Source: Riptortus pedestris
Taxonomy: Eukaryota > Arthropoda > Insecta > Hemiptera > Alydidae
Assembly: GCA_019009955.1 (NCBI GenBank)
Contig: CM032228.1
Coordinates: 252,221,501-252,285,500, forward strand
Length of the DNA stretch: 64,000 nt
Direction of reading: 5' to 3'
Below the pieces are notes generated by a model. That model saw only the letters and a list, made by a program, of their open reading frames with translations, made no database searches and was not told the DNA's origin. The first letter of the stretch is position 1, and every line of letters begins with the position of its first letter. Shown piece by piece: positions 56,583 to 64,000 of this stretch. Both the position numbers and the translations under genes were made by a program.

Positions 56583-57110
56583 ATTGTCCGTGAAATTTTG
56601 GAATCATACTCTTATTAAAAAACGAAATATCCAACGTTCGAGTTAGAATCATCCGTCACAAAATATTCTATTATACAAAAAATAGCCGTAAAATAATTTA
56701 GATTAAGGGTAAATAAGGTTAATTTTTTTTTCTCTCCTCATAGTAACCCTGTGAGGAGTTATTTATTCGAATACATGTTCCATTGCCACATGGCATATTA
56801 CATGTATTATTATGTTTAAATACATCATTATTTTACAATATATATTTGTTTATCAACTGTCTATTCAAATAAAAAGTAAATAGGGTTCATGGTTTCTAAA
56901 TAAGATATGAGTATCAAACAAAATAAGTTGAAATGTTGATGAGTTGTTTAAAATGCGTTGTTGAAACTTGATGTGATTGGTTTCAATTGGTTGATTGCCA
57001 ATGTTGTTCCTTCCATTGTATGATATGACCTCGTTGTTGTGAATATGCACTTGCTAGCAGATGCACCGTGCGCAAGTATTGATTGAATTTAGAATTGCAT
57101 CTAAAGGCTG
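56583..57110. other. AT-rich stretch, nothing recognised
   Basis: No known repeat or coding segment. Confidence 0.35.
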
Positions 57111-57855
57111 CATTTCCTTCCTATTGAGGTCATTCATGACGCGATTTTCGAGAAAAAAAAATGTCTCTATGTCTGTTACAACTTTAGCGATCGCAATTTC
57201 TGTTTTATTGTTATTAAGCTCTATATAAAAGCCTGTTTTATGTAAAACTAAGAAAAATTCGATAATGTAATTTAGGGGAGGGAATTTCGAAATTATCTCG
57301 GTTATTATACGTCGAATCTAAAAAGTGTATAGAACAAGTCTTATTGCAAAATTAATGTTTTATAAAAGTTGTTATATACGTTTTTTTCACCATTTTGATT
57401 ATTAACCGAAATATTTACATTTTTTAGGTTTCTCGCTTTAGAATACCCCCACTCTTACTCATGTCTCACAAACTATACTATGCTATATTATGAAACATTT
57501 TATTCTATTCTGAAATACCAAATGTTGTTTTCATGAGGCTTTGCTGAAAATTAAAAATTCCCAATATCTGTGGTAATATTAATCTTAAAGAAAATATGTA
57601 TCCAACAGCATTTATAGACAATTAAATATATAATATGATTAGTTCTTCACATTTTTTAAATCCGACGCATACTAAGGGAGATATTTTGATTTTTTGAAAT
57701 TTACCCCCCCCCCTCTATACCACCCCTCACCCCTTTCCATTTTTAGCAGTTAACGAGCATGACCTTTATTTTTACATAAAGCGGCTAAATATCGAGTTTG
57801 GTAACGATCAAACAAGAATTGCGGCCGCTAGAGCGGTAACAGACATGTGTATGTA
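57111..57855. mobile_element. two diverged Helentron-like fragments, plus then minus
   Basis: 57111-57545 reads plus (head CTATTGAGGTCATTCATGAC, no real slot, body). 57546-57855 reads minus (body, C-run block 57702-57718, core GCGGCCGCTAGAGCGG). Confidence 0.7.
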
Positions 57856-57874
57856 TTTGAATGGAAAGCATTTT

Positions 57875-57996
57875 AGCAGATTTCCCTTAAGGGAAATCAG
57901 CTATTGATGTTGTACTCATGACGCGATTTTAGAAAATTATCTTCAAATGTCCAACGATCCTACCCCGGACATGACGAAAATGAGGTCTGTTCAAAA

Positions 57997-58061
<65 letters not shown>

Positions 58062-58516
58062 ATACTAGCGGTCGTAATTTTTGTCTTATCTTTACCAAAC
58101 TTGATATATAATCGTTTTATACAAAAAGAGAGATCAAGTTCGTTAATGGATGAAATCGGTCTTGGGGGAGGGGGATTTAGAGGAGGAGAATTTTGAATAT
58201 TCTCAATATCTCCGTTATTATGCGTCGGATTAAATATGTGTATAGAACCAATCTTATTGAAAATGTAATGTTCTATAAATGTTGTTATGTACATTTTTTC
58301 ACTATCTTGATTATTTACTGAGAAATTTGCATTTTTTAGTTTTCGGTCTTCAGTAAAGCCCCACTCCTACTCATCTCATATTTTCAATATTCTATTATGT
58401 TATGAAGCACTTTATTTGAAGCCTAAATACCGAATATTGTTCTCATTGAACCTTGAGATATATGCAAATACGTGGGAAATCTGCTTAGTTAACGCACCCC
58501 ATGCGTGACGGACTTT
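57875..58516 (+). mobile_element. Helentron-like element, complete
   Basis: Head with the perfect palindrome GATTTCCCTTAAGGGAAATC, (TA)30 slot at 57998-58060, core, G-rich block, long-to-intermediate body, tail hairpin ACGCACCCCATGCGT ending about 58516. Confidence 0.87.
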
Positions 58517-58620
58517 TTTGTCATCTCCTGGATAGGGCCGATGGACATTTGATGAACATTTTTGAAAATGGCGTCATGAGTGCAACCTCAATAGCTAGTT
58601 TCTCTTATGGGAAGTCTGCT
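58517..58620 (-). repeat. Helentron-like head, minus, joined tail-to-head end with the previous copy
   Basis: TTGTCATCTCCTGGATAGGG to TATGGGAAGTCTGCT. Confidence 0.75.
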
Positions 58621-58895
58621 AATAGAGCCAGGCTCTAGAGTTAGGATCTAATAGTTAGGATATAGCCGTGACTATGCTGTGACGGCTGTAGTTGATGCCG
58701 GGGTCAGGGGACTCGTCACAAGTGGGCAATTATATCATGGTTCGCCCTCACATTATTTAATACAGCCCCTTGTGGCCATTCTCCTTCTCTCTACATCCTT
58801 CGTTCCTATTATACTCTACATATCTCGTCCTTCTAAACCTCGTCACTCAGGGGCTGCGTATACAGATGAAAAATTAAACACACACAAGCGTCAGA
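58621..58895. other. unassigned stretch
   Basis: Contains only a tail-like word at 58842-58866 (CGTCACTCAGGGGCTGCGTA). Confidence 0.35.
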
Positions 58896-59398
58896 GTTTT
58901 TATCACTGCAAAATTTATTTAATCTTGATTACCCACTTGATTAATTATTCTTAATTATTAGTATGCAGCTTCACTGTTCTTTTTATTGCACAGTTCAATA
59001 ATTCACTGACGATCACTGAAGTTCACAAAAACACGGCACTGCACTGTCCATTGCTTAAACACGGCACTACACCGTTCTTCACATAAAACACTTTACCGCT
59101 CTGCAACTAAGACGCACTGTTCCTTAAAGCTGCTCTGAACGCACTGTTATTCACTTGAAGAGTGCTGAGAACAAACTAAACTTACTTGGGGCGGGCTGAG
59201 TCCCTTTTATAGCTTGTCGGAAAACATGAACAGAATGCCGAGAAGGGACTAGACACGTTGCCTAGAACAGTCCCGGCCCTAGTCGACTCTTCCGGCGCCA
59301 ATAGTCCTTCATCGGTCGGCTCCTTTCATCTCCTTCGTACTTCTTAAATATGTGATTAACTCTGTTTAATTTTTCATGTACTTAATTTTTGCAACAAT
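58896..59398 (-). mobile_element. LTR, minus, nearly complete
   Basis: On the minus strand it starts TGTTGCAAAAATTAAG (right end, 59398), has a TATA box GCTATAAAAGGG near 59212 and GTGCCGTGTTT repeats, and ends near CAGTGATAAAAACTC, lacking the last ~60 bp of the LTR at 22.4 kb. A further 28-bp piece of such an LTR start lies at 48845-48872. Confidence 0.8.
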
Positions 59399-59429
59399 AT
59401 TAAACAAAATATTTAAAAATTTTTTGTTT

Positions 59430-59790
59430 TTTCCATCAGCAAACCCCTACTTCTACTCATGTCATATTAACAATAAGTTGTTATATAATGAACCGCTTCA
59501 TTCCACGGTTAATTAAATGCCAAATATGGTTTTCATTTAGCTATTACTTTGTGACACACACATGCAAATACGTCATGTGATGACGTCACCAATTTGATCT
59601 ATACCGTACTGAATATGTAGCTGTCCCAGTGAACTCTGAAGATCTTATTTGTTATTTGCTGAAATCTGATATGGGCTTTTGGTGGTTTAGAGAAGGGGGG
59701 ATAGGGAAATTCAAAATATCTTCAATATTACTTGCCCGAATCATAAAATGTTATAGAACATCTTGCTAATGTTTTGATGTTCTACAATTG
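59430..59790 (+). mobile_element. Helentron-like body fragments
   Basis: CAGCAAACCCCTACTTCTAC, GCCAAATATGGTTTTC, then a G-rich piece near 59695; no ends. Confidence 0.55.
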
Positions 59791-59807
59791 TGGGCCTACG
59801 CATTTTT

Positions 59808-59901
59808 AGCAGATTTTCCTTAACTCATGACGCGATTTTCGAAAAATTTCTTCAAATGTCCATCAATCCTACCCAGGAGATGACGAAAATGAGGTCCCTT
59901 C

Positions 59902-59967
<66 letters not shown>

Positions 59968-60505
59968 CTGTTAACACTCTAGCGGTCCCAATTTTTGTTT
60001 GATCGTTACCAAACTCGATATTTAACCGTTTTATGCAAAAAGTCAGATCAAGTTCGTTAATAGCTAAAATCGGACCAGTGGGAGGGGGGTGTTTAAGAGA
60101 TAGGGGATTTCAAGAGACAGTGTATACTGTGAGTAGTAATTAAGAATAATCACCAAATTTATTGTGCATTGTGAAATAAATTTTGCAGTGATAAAAACTG
60201 TGTAACTTGCGAGTATTTAATTTTGCAATCCAAAAGAACTCTTATTAAAAACGTTTATTTTTAGTTTTCGGTAAGTAAACCCCAAACGTAACATTTCATA
60301 TTAACATTAAGGTGTTATATTATGAAGAACTTTATTTGAAGCGTAAATACCAAATATTGTTCTCATTGAATATTCTTCTCGTATTTTGAGATAAATGCAA
60401 TTACGCGAAAAGTTTCATATAAATAGAGAATTGGTGGTAATATGAGATGACAAGTGTGTTATCCCAGCACTTGGGAAATCTGCTTAGTTTACGCAGCCCC
60501 TGTGT
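59808..60505 (+). mobile_element. Helentron-like element interrupted by an LTR piece
   Basis: Head with a 60-bp deletion after TTTTCCTTAA, (TA)35 slot, core, G-rich block at 60080, LTR 3' fragment 60117-60260, then distal body and tail to ACGCAGCCCCTGTGT. Confidence 0.75.
60117..60260 (+). mobile_element. LTR 3' fragment, plus
   Basis: AGTAATTAAGAATAATCACC to AACTCTTATTAAAAACGTTT, nearly identical to 22846-22966 of the solo LTR. Confidence 0.85.
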
Positions 60506-60778
60506 ACATAAAGACGTGACAATGAGCCCTTGTACGTAGCTAGCCCCTAGCTTGGAGGAGCAGATCCCCTATGTGAACTATACCGTTAGATAAACAGGCC
60601 ACCTGTAGATTCTACAGCTACCTCCCGCTTCCTTTCCTATCTGGCTGGTTTTTGCACTCCGGCAGAAAAGTTTCCGCCAGTCAGTAAACCCATTCCCAGA
60701 ACCTAGCATTAGTCTCGTCCAGAAATGGATGCCATAAACCACTTGAAACTGCGACAAATAGTCGAACTGTAAACATAT

Positions 60779-62140
60779 AAAGTCCGTCACGCAGGGGCTG
60801 CGTAAACTAAGCAGAATAATAATAATAGATAAACCTACATACTGCTAATTCAACACCACCGTGAATACTATCGTGAATAAATACAAACAGCAATAAGAAA
60901 TCTTTCCCCTGCCGACGGAAAGGGACTCAAATGAAAAAAAACAGGTCTGCCAACGGCTCACCGGAAAGAAAAACAAAGTCCGTCACGCAGGGGCTGCGTA
61001 AACTAAGCAGATTTCCCACGTGAAGTTTTACAATAGGGAAATCTGCCTAATAACAACTGTAGTAGTAAGAAACCTCTAAACCTAAAACATTATTTAGGGC
61101 GTAACAACCCAGTAGTTTCTAGCCCCAAAAAACAGTTGACCTAACCTCTAAACCTATTCACGAGGGGCGAAGTTATAGAAACGGCCGCCAGAGCTCTCGC
61201 CGGAAAGTTCGAACATAGCCTACTGGTGACCAGTATCACGCAGAATACAAATGCAAATATCTCGGTTAATATTCAAGATACAGAATAAATGAATAAAACA
61301 ATATTTATAGTAAATTTAATTTGCAATAAGATTTATTCTATACAATTTTTCGATCCGACGCATAATAACGGAGATATTTTAAATTTTCAAAAATCCCCCC
61401 CTCTACACCCCCCTCCCACTGGTCCGATTTCAGCTTTAACGAACTTGATCTTCCTTTTGACATAAAACGATTTAATTCCGAGTTTGGTAAAGATCAAACA
61501 AGAATTGCGACCGCTAGAGCGTTAACAGACATATATATATATATATATATAATTTTGAACGGACCTCATTTTCGTCATCTCCTGGGTAGGATCGATGGAC
61601 ATTTGAAGAAATTTTTCGAAACTCGCATCATGAGTACGACCTCAATAGCTGATTTCCCTTAAGGGTAAAATAACTGAAACATATGAGGATATAACATATT
61701 TATTTTATTGAAAACTATGTACTAACTGAAATAATTTTTATCAATAATAAATAATGAATAATTTTTACCTCAATCAAATTTTAGAAGTCCAAGAACGTAT
61801 TTGTATGTATCTAGTGTAATAAAGGTCTTTGGGAAACAATATTTTGTACTTAAGCTTCAAATAATGTGTTTTATTATATAACAGAGTATTGTTTATGTAA
61901 GAAGAGTAGATGTGGGTGTTCACTGAAGGCTGAAAAATGCAAATATCTCGGTTAATATTTAGGATAGAGAATAAATGTATATAACAACAATTATAGCATA
62001 TTCACTTTCCAATAAGATTGGTTCTATAGAAATTTTCGTTCCGACGTATAGTAACGGAAATATTTCGAATTTTCGAAAATCTCCCCTTCACATTTTTGAA
62101 CGGGCCTCATTTTCTTCATCTCCTTAAGGGAAATCTGCTA
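60779..62140 (-). mobile_element. Helentron-like long form, minus, hosting a second copy
   Basis: Tail at 60779 with intact hairpin and long-form body to CGGAAAGAAAAACA. After the nested copy the body resumes (TAACTGAAACATATGAGG) through to AATCTCCCCTTC and a shortened head ending at AAATCTGCTA (62140). Confidence 0.82.
60976..61665 (-). mobile_element. Helentron-like short form, minus, nested
   Basis: Complete: AAGTCCGTCACGCAGGGGC hairpin tail, C-run block 61396-61426, slot 61530-61549, head to TTTCCCTTAAGGG. Confidence 0.88.
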
Positions 62141-62195
62141 AAAAGTACTATATAGTCTACCTCGTTAAGACTTCAATTTTCTAAAAATGTTGTTC

Positions 62196-62330
62196 GTGCA
62201 GATTTCCAATAAGGAAAGTCAGCTATTGAGGATGTTCTCATGGGTTGATTTTAGAAAATTATCCTCATATGTCCATCAATCCTACCCTGTAGATGACGAA
62301 AATGAGCTCCGTTCAAAATTATAGACCTAT
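62196..62330 (+). repeat. Helentron-like head, plus
   Basis: GCAGATTTCCAATAAGGAAAG to GAGCTCCGTTCAAAATTATA; cut by the SINE. Confidence 0.75.
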
Positions 62331-62334
62331 ATAT

Positions 62335-62543
62335 TAACCACATGAGTTTAAGCGTTGACCTTGATCTCATGGGGAGCGGCGATTCGATTCCCGCCTGGGC
62401 AATAGGAATGTTTTTCACTGAACAACTCATTAAATAAAATCCTTAGTCTCACCCTGGTTGGAAAAGGGTTATAACATGTAAGATAACCCGTCCCAATTAG
62501 CCATGGTAGCAGAATGTGGACTTTAATAAATAATAATAAAAAA
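62335..62543 (+). mobile_element. SINE, plus, diverged
   Basis: AACCACATGAGTTTAAGCG, B box GGCGATTCGATTCCCGCC, GATAACCCGTCCCAATTAGC, tail TTAATAAATAATAATAAAA. Confidence 0.8.
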
Positions 62544-62556
62544 TGTATATATACAT

Positions 62557-63266
62557 ATGTTACTGTAAAACCCCGAAGTGTGGTAAATGTCAGGACTTAC
62601 CGGTAAATCCTAGGATTTACCAAGAGCACTAGTTAAAGTCCGAAACCTAGATGAAATTCGAGCTTTTACCGCATAGCAGTTGGTCAATCCCCGGATTTAC
62701 CGTCTGGCTTGGTAAATGCCCGAAAAACATTAAATAAATGTGAGATTTCGTACTTTTACCAATGCTGGTTGGTAAATGTGCGGATTTACCAAGGCTCATT
62801 GGTAAATGTTCAGTGAAGGCGAGTGTGGGCAGAGATACTCCCCCCTACCTCATGTTCATGTCTCCTGATGAAGTGCCCGACGAAGAGATAAACCTTCCCC
62901 TACCTGGTGGTGGCCAGGGTATCAAAAAAATGCAACTGCATTTTGTTGTTGAACTGTTTGTGTAAGTTAGCTGATATGAAGTGCAATTCAAAGTGCCACA
63001 ATTCTCTCCCATGCTATAACAAATAATAATAAAACTTATTCCAAAATTTTCATTTCAAATAACCTTTATTCCAACTTTCACCGGCAGACGCTGGGAAATA
63101 TTAGGATTTACCAAAATCTGTTGGTAAAAGTCCGAAAGACACATCCTGATTGAGATAATTCTAGCGTTTACCGAGCCTCTTGGGAAATCCTAAGATTTAC
63201 TGGCTAAAGTCCGATTTGAAAGCAAATTCGGACATTTACCACACTCTGGAGGTTTACAGTAACATA
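62557..63266 (+). mobile_element. Ginger2/KRBA2-like DNA transposon remnant with TIRs
   Basis: Both ends carry inverted TGTTACTGTAAA-type termini followed by AGTGTGGTAAATGTC (left 62557-62600, right 63225-63266). Between them GGTAAA/TTTACC words occur about 18 times in both orientations, dense near the ends, like transposase binding sites. The only coding is a C-terminal transposase piece (62852-63026). The target duplication is ambiguous because both flanks are TATA-rich. Confidence 0.7.
62852..63026 (+). pseudogene. C-terminal cysteine tail of a KRBA2/Ginger2-like transposase
   Basis: PDEEINLPLPGGGQGIKK in one frame and, after the A7 run at about 62925-62931, a +1/-1 shifted frame with CNC, NCLCKLADMKCNSKCHN and a natural stop at 63024-63026. 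From memory, GGQG followed by CxC...CNSKCH...C.NK is the conserved end of KRBA2-like integrases. The integrase core is absent. Confidence 0.7.
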
Positions 63267-64000
63267 TACATCTAATCTTAAATACTAAATATTGTTTTCA
63301 TGAGACCCTTATTATGCAAGATTTATACATCGCTGGAGAAGTACTGGAGAAGGTTGAATATGAACAGAAAGGATTTTTCAGGGGTACCAATTATGGCACA
63401 CCAAATCTCATGATATGTATGAGTGTAGTTTTGTGTTAAAATCAATTGTCACGTCAAACACAAGTATGTTTGAGATCACGTCAGTAAGTCTTCTTGTCCG
63501 GGTTACCAAACTAACTAATTGAATGGAGCGTGCCGCTACTAGCTTTGGCTGAGTGGAAATTAATTACGGTATCTCTAGATGTTATCAGCAGGAAGAATAA
63601 TAAACTGATTAGTAGTTGTGCTGATAACAGGGCCAGAGCAGGGAACAGATGCCTTCTGAATTAAGATGAACAGTTCAAGCGCCCTTATCTCTAAGGGCTT
63701 ATCACTCGCAGGTAGGTTATACAGGGCTCGAATTAGAACATCTGTTGTACTCCGGGTTTGGTTTGTCTCACGCGGGGGGCGCCACTGTCTCTATTTGATA
63801 AATTTATCTCGGATTAAAAGCAGGCCGTTAAAGATTTGTGTCTCAGTTTAATTTTATCTCGAGTTAACTCTGCTCTAGTTTATTCAATTGAAGACCGCTG
63901 TACTTGTATTCAGTTCTGTTAAGAGTTTCCACTATGTATTTATTGTTGATGCTATTTTCGAATTATCCATCGATCCTAACCAGAAGATAACCAAAAAAGT
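63267..64000. other. mostly unassigned; Helentron-like pieces at both ends
   Basis: 63270-63330 matches a body segment (AATACTAAATATTGTTTTC) and 63948-64000 a head piece (TTATCCATCGATCCTAACC) cut by the window edge. Between them nothing recognised. Confidence 0.4.

Overview
Eukaryotic, AT-rich nuclear DNA, most likely from an arthropod and probably an insect. One sharp exon has insect-like neuron navigator (sickie/NAV) sequence, there is a spliceosomal intron, and the interspersed repeats are of types common in insects: tRNA-derived SINEs, non-LTR retrotransposon tails, a Gypsy-like solo LTR, hAT, Helitron and Helentron-like elements. There is no prokaryotic gene organisation. The species cannot be named from the sequence.

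Coding content is small. (1) A 152-nt internal exon of a neuron navigator homologue lies on the + strand at 940-1091, with good splice sites. No neighbouring exon was recognised in the window. (2) An intact, uninterrupted 1091-codon nardilysin gene (M16 metallopeptidase) lies on the - strand at 4655-7930. It appears to sit in the intron downstream of the navigator exon, in the opposite orientation. These are the only genes I would call functional candidates. A broken copy of a multi-copy arthropod ORF of unknown function lies at 51595-52284 (-).

From about 9 kb to the end the window is a dense nest of transposable elements. The dominant family (more than 30 complete or partial copies, both orientations) is a non-autonomous element of about 0.5-1.4 kb. 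One end ('head') is a near-palindrome, AGCAGATTTCCC followed by its own complement. A simple-repeat slot, usually (TA)n, lies about 130 bp inside it, then a G-rich block. The other end ('tail') has an inverted copy of the head 12-mer, a hairpin ACGCAGCCCCTGCGT and GACGGACTTTT. I interpret it as a Helentron-associated (HINE-like) rolling-circle family. A filled/empty site pair in the window (41.6 kb versus 43.7 kb) defines the ends of one copy. Three head-to-tail junctions, nested copies and Helitrons lying inside the TA slot of two copies give a relative insertion history.

Other elements: about 14 copies of a tRNA-derived SINE (one with a 13-bp target duplication), four non-LTR retrotransposon 3' remnants, a solo LTR with ATAT target duplication (22359-22996) and related LTR pieces, an internally deleted hAT (16715-17408), a Ginger2/KRBA2-like DNA transposon remnant (about 62557-63266), three foldback elements, an approximately 790-bp CT-rich microsatellite, and a roughly 50-bp tandem array carrying CTCF-like motifs near 10.2 kb.

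All calls are by eye. Boundaries of diverged repeats are approximate (tens of bases), and family names for repeats are inferences from structure or short peptide similarity.
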